Assembly (NCBI GenBank): GCA_946540735.1
Contig: CAMNIN010000001.1
Location: forward strand, 1-64,000
Length of the DNA stretch: 64,000 nucleotides
Reading direction: 5' to 3'
Source of the DNA: an uncultured Prevotellaceae bacterium
GTDB lineage: Bacteria > Bacteroidota > Bacteroidia > Bacteroidales > Bacteroidaceae
The notes beneath the pieces are model-generated. The model was not told the DNA's origin and ran no database searches. It worked only from the letters and a program-made list of their open reading frames with translations. Of the stretch, positions 50,305 to 59,479 are shown piece by piece; the stretch's first letter is position 1; each line of letters starts with the position of its first letter. Made by a program: the position numbers and the translations under genes.

Positions 50305-51066
50305 ATGCGTCTGACATTTCTCGGAACAGGAACTTCGGGTGGGGTGCCCAGCATCGGTTGCCGATGCGAGGTGTGCACCAGCCAAGACCCCCCCGACAAA
50401 AGACTCCGGTGCTCTGCCTTGTTGGAGACGGGCACCCAGCGTATCCTGATCGACTGCGGACCGGATTTCAGGCAGCAGATCCTGCCTTTCGACTTCCGGC
50501 CGGTCGATGCGGTGCTGCTCACCCATATCCATTATGACCATGTGGCGGGCATCGACGACATCCGGCCTTTCTGCGTCTTCGGCCCTGTCAATATCTACGC
50601 CGACCCAGGCACTGCGGATGCCCTGCGGCACACGATGCCTTATTGTTTCGCCAAGCATCTTTATCCTGGTGTGCCTTTGCTCGACCTCCACGAGATCCTT
50701 CCGCATGAGCCGCTGAGAATCGGCGACGTGGAGGTGACTCCCTTCGAGGTGATGCACGGCAAATTGCCCATCCTGGGATTCAGAATCGGCTCCTTGGCTT
50801 ATATCACCGACATGAAGACCATCGCTGAAGGTGAGATGGCTTATCTCAAGGGCGTGGAAACCCTCGTGGTGAACGCACTGAGGATTGAGAAACCCCACCA
50901 CTCCCATCAGCTGCTGGCCGATGCCGTGGCCTTCGCCCAGCGGGTGGGGGCGCGACGCACCTTCCTCACCCATTTCTCACATCACATCGGCCTGCATGAG
51001 AAAACCAGTGCCTTGCTGCCCGATACGGTGAGGCTCGCCTACGACGGACTGGTGGTCAAGGTGTGA
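50305..51066 (+). CDS. MBL-fold metallo-hydrolase (PhnP-like)
   Basis: MRLTFLGTGTSGGVPSIGCRCEVC; LLTHIHYDHVAGIDDIRPF; YITDMKTI. Confidence 0.92.
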   Translation: MRLTFLGTGTSGGVPSIGCRCEVCTSQDPPDKRLRCSALLETGTQRILIDCGPDFRQQILPFDFRPVDAVLLTHIHYDHVAGIDDIRPFCVFGPVNIYADPGTADALRHTMPYCFAKHLYPGVPLLDLHEILPHEPLRIGDVEVTPFEVMHGKLPILGFRIGSLAYITDMKTIAEGEMAYLKGVETLVVNALRIEKPHHSHQLLADAVAFAQRVGARRTFLTHFSHHIGLHEKTSALLPDTVRLAYDGLVVKV

Positions 51067-51075
51067 CCCGGGGCC

Positions 51076-51621
51076 TCAGTAATTCCTGTTCATCAGCAGT
51101 CCGAACGACGTGACCATGTCGCTGGCATAGCGGTGCAGGGTCAGCAGTTCGTCGTCGATGGCCCGCCAACTGCACTCCTCGCCCTTCACCAGCGAGTGCA
51201 CCAGTTTACCCTTGTCGAAGTAATAACGGGTCTCGTTGCTATCTTGCTTCTGGAAGAAAAAGGCCAGCGTGCCGTCGTCGTCGAACAGCAGTTCCTCGTA
51301 ATAATTCAGACTGCCCACATTGTACTTGTAGGTGATGAAGAAGACCTCGTAGAGGTCGGCGCCGGCGTCCTCGTCGAAGTCGCCGCTGTAGAAATAGTGA
51401 TACTCCTCGTGGATGGGACCTGCTCCGGCGGCCATGTAGTCGTTCTTGATCACCATCTCGTCGGGAGGCAGTTCCGTTTCTTTGCGGTATTTCTTCGATT
51501 CCGCCACTTGACTGTACATCTCCTTGATCTCCGCCACTCGGCTTTTGGCGGCGGGTGACGACTGTGCGCTCAGCGTCAGCACACAGCAGAGAAACGATAG
51601 GGTGGCAATCCATTTTCTCAT
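51076..51621 (-). CDS. Secreted hypothetical protein
   Basis: Signal peptide MRKWIATLSFLCCVLTLSAQ; 181 aa. Confidence 0.65.
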   Translation of the reverse strand: MRKWIATLSFLCCVLTLSAQSSPAAKSRVAEIKEMYSQVAESKKYRKETELPPDEMVIKNDYMAAGAGPIHEEYHYFYSGDFDEDAGADLYEVFFITYKYNVGSLNYYEELLFDDDGTLAFFFQKQDSNETRYYFDKGKLVHSLVKGEECSWRAIDDELLTLHRYASDMVTSFGLLMNRNY

Positions 51622-51644
51622 ATCTCGTCGTTTTAAGATTTTTT

Positions 51645-51680
51645 AAAAAAGGATGTGCCTTTCTGGAAGACACACCCTTC
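51645..51680 (-). terminator. Terminator of the YtxH/holin-like operon
   Basis: Minus strand AAGGGTGTG...CACATCCTTTTTT (one G-T pair), then a T run. Confidence 0.5.
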
Positions 51681-51708
51681 TGGTCTTTTGTTTATAGGTC
51701 GGATGTCG

Positions 51709-52002
51709 TCAGGAAAACAGACTGGCAAGCAGTCCTTTCCTCTTTTTCGTCGTTTTGCGCTTTCCACCGCCAAGGCGGTTGTAGAGTTTCCAAGCCAGGA
51801 TAAGTCCGTCGAATACGGATGCGCCAGTGGTCATCAGGGTAGTCATTCGCCGGGTAGGAGTCTTGGCTTCCGGCTTGTGGAACAGGCTGTTCCATTGTGT
51901 TTTCATAGAAAGACTGTCGCGCTGCAGTTCTTGCCGCAAGGCCTCCTTGCGGGCACGTATGTCATCAAGCGACTTGTAATTTAACAAAGGTTGGTTGGCC
52001 AT
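51709..52002 (-). CDS. Small conserved hypothetical protein of the YtxH/holin-like operon
   Basis: 97 aa, 6 bp downstream of the holin-like gene on the same strand. Confidence 0.6.
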   Translation of the reverse strand: MANQPLLNYKSLDDIRARKEALRQELQRDSLSMKTQWNSLFHKPEAKTPTRRMTTLMTTGASVFDGLILAWKLYNRLGGGKRKTTKKRKGLLASLFS

Positions 52003-52008
52003 CCTGTA

Positions 52009-52365
52009 TCATTTGTTGAGTAATAAATCGGCAAGAAAACTCACGAGAGGCTTCTCGATCCATTTGCGGCGGTTGCGCAGGAAAAGGATGAGCAGCAGGA
52101 GATATACCCCAGCGATAATGACAAAGGCCCATACCGTGCCCACCCAGGGTGAGATGGCGTAGGCGGCGGCAAACGACAAGTAGATGAGCATGAGCAACAG
52201 AATCAGGAACACCACCAGCGTGATGGCGGCCAAAGTGACCAGCCGCACCACTTTCTCGATGATGTCGAGCTTCACATACTCTTGCTGCACATTGAGGTAG
52301 CGCTTCGCCGACTCCACCAGTTGGGCAATCGTCTCAATGTTGTTATCGTTGGAGAACATGGGCAT
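52009..52365 (-). CDS. Phage holin superfamily / DUF1469-type membrane protein
   Basis: VESAKRYLNVQQEYVKLDIIEKVVRLVTLAAITLVVFLILLLMLIYLSFAAAYAI; two TM helices. Confidence 0.75.
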   Translation of the reverse strand: MPMFSNDNNIETIAQLVESAKRYLNVQQEYVKLDIIEKVVRLVTLAAITLVVFLILLLMLIYLSFAAAYAISPWVGTVWAFVIIAGVYLLLLILFLRNRRKWIEKPLVSFLADLLLNK

Positions 52366-52373
52366 GATGATGC

Positions 52374-52589
52374 TTACTCCTCACTCACTGTGGCGTCCTT
52401 GATATCGTCCACAAGGTCTTCCATGTCCTTGCGGGAAATGTTGAGGTTGTGCTTCTTGCAGAAATCCGATACGGCATCGGAGATGCGTGTGCGGGTGTCG
52501 GTTCCCTTCTCGGGAGCCATCAGAAGACCGAGGGCAGCACCGGCAAGAGCTCCGCCGATGAATGCGCCAATGTAGCTTAGCTGTTTCAT
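52374..52589 (-). CDS. YtxH domain-containing protein
   Basis: YIGAFIGGALAGAALGLLMAPEKGTDTRTRISDAV. Confidence 0.88.
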   Translation of the reverse strand: MKQLSYIGAFIGGALAGAALGLLMAPEKGTDTRTRISDAVSDFCKKHNLNISRKDMEDLVDDIKDATVSEE

Positions 52590-52824
52590 AATCTTGATCG
52601 TTGAAGTTAAAATAAATAATGATTGTCTTTTCAGATAGCAAATTTACTCATTCTTTTCTAATCAGCCAATTTTGAATAATCATTTTTTGTTAAAAATGTT
52701 GTATTTTGTCCATTTAACAAACTTTATAGAGCGAGAATCGCTTTTTTTGGTTGATTTTGTGTAATTTCGCACTTGAAATAGAATTTGTGTAAAATCAATC
52801 ATCATTAATCAATCATTTCAGAAC

Positions 52825-53319
52825 ATGAAAAAATATTGGGCAATATGCGCGGGATTGTGTGTGGTCCTGGCATTCAGCAGCTGTAAAAGCAAGGAAAGTG
52901 CTTACAGGAAAGCTTATGACAAGGCAAAGGCTCAAGACGCCGCTGTCACCACCACAGAAACTGACTATGACAATACGCCAGTGGTGACCCCGTTCGTCGA
53001 CACTCCCGTGACCGACAACTCTTCAGCAGAAAACACCGACAACGTGGCCGTAAGGTCGGAGAACCTCACCGTGGTGAGCGGTTCCGGTCTGAAGGCTTAC
53101 AGCGTGGTGGTAGGCTCCTTCTCCGTGAAGTCGAATGCCGAGAGCCTCGTCTCACGTCTGCGCTCACAGGGCTACGACGCTCAGCTGGCTTACAACTCCA
53201 ACCGTGACATGTACCGCGTGGTGGCTTCCACCTACGCCGACAAGGCAAGTGCCGTGCAGAGCCGTACGAAGCTGAGAAATACCTATCCCGACGCCTGGCT
53301 CCTCTATTACGGATATTGA
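52825..53319 (+). CDS. SPOR domain lipoprotein
   Basis: Lipobox VLAFSSC; C-terminal YSVVVGSFSVKSNAESLVSRLRSQGYDAQLAYNSNRDMYRVVASTYADKASA. Confidence 0.85.
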   Translation: MKKYWAICAGLCVVLAFSSCKSKESAYRKAYDKAKAQDAAVTTTETDYDNTPVVTPFVDTPVTDNSSAENTDNVAVRSENLTVVSGSGLKAYSVVVGSFSVKSNAESLVSRLRSQGYDAQLAYNSNRDMYRVVASTYADKASAVQSRTKLRNTYPDAWLLYYGY

Positions 53320-53326
53320 TTCCTGA

Positions 53327-53743
53327 GTGGGAAGAATATTGTCGATAGATTACGGCAGGAAGCGAACTGGTCTGGCAGTCACCGACCCCTTGCAAATCAT
53401 TGCGGGCGGGTTGGCGACTGTCGCTACATACCAGCTCTTCGATTGGTTGCGCTCTTACTTCCAGAAAGAGGAGGTGGAGCGCATAGTGGTGGGTGAGCCC
53501 CGCCAGACCAACGGGCAGCCCAGCGAGAACTTGCTGAGGGTGCAGGGATTCGTCAGGAGATTCCAGAAGGAATTCCCGTCCATCCCCGTCACCTTTTACG
53601 ACGAGCGATTCACCTCTGTCCTGGCCCACCAGGCCATGCTCGACGGCGGGCTGCGCAAGAAGGCCCGTCAGGACAAGGCACTCGTCGACGAGATCAGCGC
53701 GACGATTATTTTGCAGAGTTATTTGGAATCGAGAAAAGCATGA
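53327..53743 (+). CDS. ruvX: Putative pre-16S rRNA nuclease / Holliday junction resolvase RuvX (YqgF)
   Basis: ILSIDYGRKRTGLAVTDPL; ERIVVGEPRQTNG; YDERFTSVLAHQAM; KDKALVDEISATIILQSYL-type end; GTG start. Confidence 0.95.
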   Translation: MGRILSIDYGRKRTGLAVTDPLQIIAGGLATVATYQLFDWLRSYFQKEEVERIVVGEPRQTNGQPSENLLRVQGFVRRFQKEFPSIPVTFYDERFTSVLAHQAMLDGGLRKKARQDKALVDEISATIILQSYLESRKA

Positions 53744-54303
53744 TATTACCTATTTATATTTATGGCCAGACCGTGCTGCGGAAAGTGGCACAGGACATCC
53801 CCGCCGACTTCCCCGACCTGCCTGTATTCCTCCGGGATATGTTTGAGACGCTCACCGCCTCCGAGGGTATCGGTCTCGCCGCACCGCAAGTGGGCAAGGA
53901 CATCCGGGTGGTAGTGATCGACCTTGATGTGCTGGCTGACGATATGCCGGAGTACAAAGGTTTCAAAAAGGCCTTCATCAACCCCCATATCCTGGAGTAT
54001 GATGACAGCCAGACCGACTCGATGGAGGAGGGCTGCCTAAGTCTGCCCGGCATCCATGAGAAAGTGACACGCCCCACGAGAATCAAGGTGCGCTATGAGG
54101 ATGCTGACCGGGTGGCACATGAGGAATGGGTCGGAGGTTATCTGGCCCGCGTCATGCAGCATGAGTTTGACCATCTCGACGGAAAGGTCTTCGTCGACAG
54201 GATCTCACCGTTCCGCAAGACGATGATCAAGAACAAGCTGAAGTCCCTGCTCCAGGGGCGTTATCATTGTGGCTACCGCACCAAGGCAGCCTTGAAGAGA
54301 TAA
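53740..54303 (+). CDS. def: Peptide deformylase
   Basis: GIGLAAPQVG, EEGCLSLPG, QHEFDHLDG motifs; start overlaps the ruvX stop (ATGA). Confidence 0.97.
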   Translation: MILPIYIYGQTVLRKVAQDIPADFPDLPVFLRDMFETLTASEGIGLAAPQVGKDIRVVVIDLDVLADDMPEYKGFKKAFINPHILEYDDSQTDSMEEGCLSLPGIHEKVTRPTRIKVRYEDADRVAHEEWVGGYLARVMQHEFDHLDGKVFVDRISPFRKTMIKNKLKSLLQGRYHCGYRTKAALKR

Positions 54304-54321
54304 TCTCATTTTCCTCCGCTT

Positions 54322-56289
54322 ATGCCGAGGCGAATCATCATAGTCATCCTGGCACTTCTGCCACTCACCCTGTCTGCACAGTTCAATGTCGACAGACTGA
54401 TCATGAGTGGCAGAAGTGCTTTGTATTATGAGGACTATGTGCTCGCCATCCAGCATTTCAACCGTGCCATCTCGTCAAAGCCCTATGTCTATGAGGCTTG
54501 GTATTACCGGGGTGTGGCCAAATACTACCTCGACGATTTCGCGGGGGCCGAGAGCGACTGCACCGAGGCCATCAACCTCAATCCCTATGTCACGGGGATC
54601 TATGAGCTCCGGGGCTTGTGCCGTATCCGGGAGAAGAAATACGAGGAGGCCATCGCCGACTACGACCGGGCGTTGAAGGATGACCCATCGGGGCAGAACT
54701 ACTGGTTCAACCGCATGTTGTGCCGTATCGAACTGAAGGACTACGACCGCGCACAGCTCGAGTTGGACACCATCATCCAGAAATGGAACAAATATGCCAG
54801 GGCCTACTCGGTCAAGGCCGGGGTGTGCCTGATCCAGAACGACACCACCGCCGCGGCGAAATGGCTCGACCGAGCCGTGGAGCTCGACCCCTATGACTGG
54901 GAGTCGTGGCTCACCCGGGCCAATATCAGCATGGCACGCCAGAACTGGAAGGAAGCCGACGAACAGCTCGGGAAGGTCATCCACCTCAAGCCCAAGATGG
55001 TGGCCTGCTATGTCAACCGCGCACTTGTCAGGCTCAATATCAACAACCTCCGGGGGGCAATGGGCGATTATGACATGGCCCTCGAACTGGATCCCGACAA
55101 TTTCCTCGCCCACTACAACAGAGGACTGCTGCGCGTGCAGGTGGGTGACGACAACAGGGCTATCGATGATTTCGACTATGTGATCAGCCTGGAACCCGAA
55201 AACATCATGGCCATCTATAACCGTGCGCTACTGCGCCACAAGACCGGCGACCTCCGGGGGGCCATTAAAGATTATACCAAGATACTTGAGCAGTTTCCGA
55301 ATTTCTGGACAGGACTGTATCGAAGGGCCGACTGCTACCGGCGGCTCGGCATGACCAGCCAAGCCGAGCTCGATGAGTTCAAGGTCTTCAAGGCCCAGAT
55401 GGACAAGCATATCGGCATCCAGCCCCGGTGGACGAAGAACCAGGCGCGCCTGACCCGTAAGAAGAGTGAGATAGACTTCGACAAATACAACCAGATCGTC
55501 GTGGAGGATGAGGAGAAAGCGGTGGAGCATGAATATGAGAGCGTCTACCGCGGAAAGGTGCAGAACCGGAAGTTTGAAATCGACTACATGCCCATGTACC
55601 ACCTCTCGCTGATGAGGTATAACAATATCCTCAAGGCATATCAACTGTTTGACAAGTCGGTGGAACGCTTCAACCAGAAGAGCAAACCGCTGCATGTGAT
55701 CTATGTCAACTGCAACCCCAATTCACTGACCGTGGAGCAGTCGCGGCAGGCCTTCGCACTCACCGACAGCCTCACGGCCCTGATCTGGAAATCGAAGAAA
55801 GACGAGGAGACGAAAAAACTCCTGCTGCAGCGTGCCGTGGCCAACACCGTGGTGCAGAACTACGGAGAGGCGATCGACGACCTCAACACTTTTGTGAGCA
55901 TCGATCCCGACGATCCCCTTGCCTTCTGGCAACGAGGCGTCTGTCAGGCCATGACCAATGAGGTGAGTGCCACTAAGGGTATTGACTTCCAGATCAGGAG
56001 CGCCAGCGCCATGACTGATTTCAACCGTGCCATCGAACTCGACGATCAGAATGCTTATGTGTATTACGACCGCGGAAACCTCTATTTCGCACAAGCCGAC
56101 TACGCCAAGGCCATCGAGGATTACAACCGTGCCATCGACCTCAACAAAAACCTGGCAGAGGCTTATTTCAACAGGGGGCTGGCCCTCATCCATTCCGATA
56201 AGCGCAAGGAGGGCATCGCCGACCTCAGCAAAGCGGGTGAACTTGGTCTCTATAGTGCCTATAGCATGATTAAGAAATATTCCAAATGA
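54322..56289 (+). CDS. Secreted TPR-repeat protein
   Basis: Signal peptide; many TPR units (YEDYVLAIQHFNRAISSKPYVYEAWYYRGVAKYYL; YDRGNLYFAQADYAKAIEDYNRAIDLNKNLAEAYFNRGLALI). Confidence 0.9.
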   Translation: MPRRIIIVILALLPLTLSAQFNVDRLIMSGRSALYYEDYVLAIQHFNRAISSKPYVYEAWYYRGVAKYYLDDFAGAESDCTEAINLNPYVTGIYELRGLCRIREKKYEEAIADYDRALKDDPSGQNYWFNRMLCRIELKDYDRAQLELDTIIQKWNKYARAYSVKAGVCLIQNDTTAAAKWLDRAVELDPYDWESWLTRANISMARQNWKEADEQLGKVIHLKPKMVACYVNRALVRLNINNLRGAMGDYDMALELDPDNFLAHYNRGLLRVQVGDDNRAIDDFDYVISLEPENIMAIYNRALLRHKTGDLRGAIKDYTKILEQFPNFWTGLYRRADCYRRLGMTSQAELDEFKVFKAQMDKHIGIQPRWTKNQARLTRKKSEIDFDKYNQIVVEDEEKAVEHEYESVYRGKVQNRKFEIDYMPMYHLSLMRYNNILKAYQLFDKSVERFNQKSKPLHVIYVNCNPNSLTVEQSRQAFALTDSLTALIWKSKKDEETKKLLLQRAVANTVVQNYGEAIDDLNTFVSIDPDDPLAFWQRGVCQAMTNEVSATKGIDFQIRSASAMTDFNRAIELDDQNAYVYYDRGNLYFAQADYAKAIEDYNRAIDLNKNLAEAYFNRGLALIHSDKRKEGIADLSKAGELGLYSAYSMIKKYSK

Positions 56290-56298
56290 TTTTCTGAA

Positions 56299-56358
56299 TT
56301 AAGGACTTTAAGGACTTTAGGGACTTTAAGGACCTTAAGGACCTTAAGGACCTTAAGC
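56299..56358 (+). repeat. 9 bp tandem repeat (TTAAGGACY), ~6.7 units
   Basis: ttaaggact ttaaggact ttagggact ttaaggacc ttaaggacc ttaaggacc ttaagcc. Confidence 0.95.
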
Positions 56359-56506
56359 CAAATGCAAAGCGGTACACCATTCTGACAACAAGGTGATGGC
56401 TTAACTACTGTCCGTAGGACGAGCGAAGCGATAACTTCTTTATCTTCTCAACTACAAAGAAGTTGAGCGAATGAGAAACTTGAATAAATTACAAACAACT
56501 GGATCT

Positions 56507-58132
56507 ATGAAAATGCAGAAATGGCGTGAATTGCTCCGCTGTCCCAAGGAATTGCCTGTGGAGACAGCATTGTGCCTCATCTTCTTCATGATAGCGGTCG
56601 TGGATGAGACTACCGGCCATTGGGATGATGTGAGAGGTGAGCGGCTGAGTGCTGTCAACGGCGACATCCTCATGCTCTTCGTTCCCCTGTTTGCCCTGAC
56701 GTTCTACCTCCATCGGGTCAACCGCTGGGCGTACGTCCTTTCCGCTCTTCTCTTCATCCCGCTGATGATGACCGACCTGAAGCCGTTTCTGTGGAGCGCC
56801 TCGTTCGGCCTCACTTACGCACTGGCTGCCATCCTGCTGGTGATCGGCATCCGGAAGTTGGCCAACCGGCCGTTCGCCGCCCATCTCCTGCATGTCGTCA
56901 CCCAGGGGTTCTTCGGCGTACTCGTCGCAGGACTGCTGACTATCGCTACCGTGGCCATCGTGTCGTCGTTTCTCTATATCTTCGGGATCGACGACCCCGA
57001 GCATCTCTACGAATACATCTACTACTTCGTGTGGCTGGTGGTGGCACCGCTGGCCTGTGCCTTCTTCGTCTCACGTGATGAATATGCTGAGCCCGACCTG
57101 CCCAAGGTGATACGGCTTATCCTCAATGCGATCCTCTCGCCGGCGATCATCATCTATACCGTCATCCTCTATGCCTATTTCATCAAGATCGCCGTCACTT
57201 GGGACCTGCCCAAGGGTGGCGTGGCCTACATGGTGATGGCTTTCATTGCGGTGTCGCTCGCCGGATATCTTGCCCAGTACCTGTTGCCGAAGCGCTATTA
57301 CGACAGGTTCTACCGCCATTTCACATGGATCGCCATACCGCCGCTCGTCATGTTCTGGATCGGCAGTATCTACCGCATCCGGCTCTACAGCTTCACCGAG
57401 GGACGATTCTACCTCCTCGTGGCCGGCGTGCTGATGACCCTCTTCGTGCTGATGCTGCTTTGGGAGAAAAGCCGCAAGTTTCAGTGGATGGCCCTTATCT
57501 CCGGCGTGATGATCATCATCTTCACCTATATCCCCGGCATCTCGGCGAAATCAATCGGACTGCGGAGCCAGACCGCCCGCATGGAGAAGATGATCGAGCA
57601 GTTGCATCTGAGAGACGGGCGCACGGGGAAATTGACCAACGTCTTCGACAGGCAGCGCATCTCCTCCGACAGTCTGCTGAGCGCACGGTATGCGGAGGCC
57701 GACGACGTGGTGAGGTATGTCCGCCATGAGATGGGGGAGGACCGTTTCGTGGAGAGGTACGGCGCATGGGAGTTTGATCCCTATGTCTTCAGATACACCA
57801 AGGACACCACAGACCAGTATACCCGGCTGGAACGCAAGCAGCCCGTCGACCTGGGGCCGTACGGGCTGTTGCTTGACGCTGAACGGTATCGGGTGCGGTA
57901 TAGCGACTCCGCCGTCATCCTGCGTGATGAGAAGTGGCGTAAGGAAGTGCTCCGCGAGCCGTTGAAGAAGGCCGACCGGCTCGATGCGCCGGAGTTGTTT
58001 GTCTACAGCAATGACTCGCTGCTCGTGGCCTTCACCGCAGTCTGGGCCGACTCCACCTGTCAGGTTCGCCGCATCGCCGACTATAATTTCCAGGTGTTTG
58101 CGAGGAAGTCGCCGGATCGGTCCGTGGAGTGA
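56507..58132 (+). CDS. DUF4153-like multi-pass membrane protein
   Basis: ELPVETALCLIFFMIAV; ~12 hydrophobic segments; VILYAYFIKIAVTWDLPKGGVAYMVMAF. Start could also be 56471. Confidence 0.8.
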   Translation: MKMQKWRELLRCPKELPVETALCLIFFMIAVVDETTGHWDDVRGERLSAVNGDILMLFVPLFALTFYLHRVNRWAYVLSALLFIPLMMTDLKPFLWSASFGLTYALAAILLVIGIRKLANRPFAAHLLHVVTQGFFGVLVAGLLTIATVAIVSSFLYIFGIDDPEHLYEYIYYFVWLVVAPLACAFFVSRDEYAEPDLPKVIRLILNAILSPAIIIYTVILYAYFIKIAVTWDLPKGGVAYMVMAFIAVSLAGYLAQYLLPKRYYDRFYRHFTWIAIPPLVMFWIGSIYRIRLYSFTEGRFYLLVAGVLMTLFVLMLLWEKSRKFQWMALISGVMIIIFTYIPGISAKSIGLRSQTARMEKMIEQLHLRDGRTGKLTNVFDRQRISSDSLLSARYAEADDVVRYVRHEMGEDRFVERYGAWEFDPYVFRYTKDTTDQYTRLERKQPVDLGPYGLLLDAERYRVRYSDSAVILRDEKWRKEVLREPLKKADRLDAPELFVYSNDSLLVAFTAVWADSTCQVRRIADYNFQVFARKSPDRSVE

Positions 58133-58161
58133 ACGGCTTCATCTGGCGGTGCTTTCTGGAT

Positions 58162-59313
58162 TCATCTGATGACCACTTTCCGGCCGGAGTGGATATAGAC
58201 ACCCTTGGCGGAAGGTTTTCCGCCAAGGCGGCGGCCATCCAGCGAGTACCACACCTGAGCGGTGCCGTCCTTTCGGTCGCGGATGTCTGATTCGACAGTC
58301 TGGATGGCTGTCTCGGTACCGTCGAAATCCATCACGATATTGATTCCTGTCTCCGTCGGGTCGGAGGACGGGTCGGAGGACTTGACCTCCAGGCCTATGA
58401 GCTGGAAATAGGCCCTGCATGCCCCGAAGGTCATCGTATAGTCGTGATAGTCTTTCCGGCTGAAGAATTCCGGTTCGATGCGGAAGCCCTGTTTGCCGTC
58501 GAGTGTCATGCTGATGCCGTCGGGCACATTCCACTCGGCCGACATCACGTTCAGGTCGCCGCCGCTGCCCACCGTGTTGTAGCTGTAGTTGCCCTGTCCC
58601 TCATTGAGGGGGAAGTTGTCGAGCAGTCCCAGTTCGAAGCCCGTCAGGCGTTTCTGCCGGTATTCGTTCATCTCGCCTACCGAGAGGGCGCGGTTCCATA
58701 GCCTGAACTCCAGCATCTCACCTTCGAGGTTGCTCATGTCGTGCTTGCTTTCCGGGTTGACGCTACCCAGGTGCATGTGCCCTGTGCCCAGGTAGAGGAT
58801 GGGATGCTCACAGCTTCCGATTTTCTTCGAACCGTCGTAGAAGCTGACTTGGGTCTTTCTGTTCTCGACATCTGCTTCCAGCACGTATTCCACTTGATGG
58901 AGCGCATTGAACGACACCGTATCTGTGGAGAAATACACCGTATCGCCGATGGTGGCCATCAGATAGCGGTCGGCCGAGACACCGAGTTCGAGGATGTTGT
59001 CGCCACTGCCATGGCTGAAGAAGGTCATGGCCTTGCCATTGCGGTCGGGCTTGACCATCATGTCCACGGTGAACGACTTGGCACCCAGGTTGCGTGTCGA
59101 TTCTGATATGGCCGTTTCTTTACCGTTGAAGCGCAGGCTGGTTGACAGTGCGATGCTGCTTGAATTGGTCTGGCCCAGCACCTGGAAGTTGTTGAGGTCG
59201 CGCAGGTAGTTGCCCGCGATAGGTTCTGAGAACCGCAGCATGATGTCGTCGCCGATGTCGAGGATGCCGTCCTCGGGTCTCGGGCCGCTCATCCCGACCC
59301 GTGCCGGAAACAT
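58162..59313 (-). pseudogene. LamG-like/Ig-like secreted protein, 5'-truncated remnant
   Basis: No signal peptide; begins mid-domain ([27 protein letters not shown]); LamG-like KSFTVDMMVKPDRNG...LEGEMLEFRLWNRALSVGEM; tail WYSLDGRRLGGKPSAKGVYIHSGRKVVIR. Confidence 0.65.
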
Positions 59314-59479
59314 GGTAGAAGAACTGTTTTTCGGCAGGTGTGACGCCGGCAACGCCGATGGGATGAAAGGCAAATGCACTTTATTTGGCAAATATCTGCC
59401 TTTTTCGTCGGTTTCTCGTTTTTTTGTGTTATCTTTGCGGCCAACTATCAGTAATTCACAAATATTTGTAACGTTTGTT

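Noticed and set aside
52739-52769. Consensus promoter upstream of the SPOR gene
   Set aside because: TAATTTCG is present but no TTTG occurs at the required 19-nt spacing; not supported well enough to annotate.
56365-56470. Possible tRNA or small structured RNA gene
   Set aside because: No acceptor/T-loop (GGTTCRA) or anticodon arm pattern; better described as a leader with hairpins. No tRNA or rRNA gene was recognised anywhere in the window.
59210-59479. N-terminal 90-residue extension of thrS in the ORF track
   Set aside because: Canonical TGS-domain start [10 protein letters not shown] is at 59480, and a TATCTTTG -7 element at 59430-59437 lies inside the extension.
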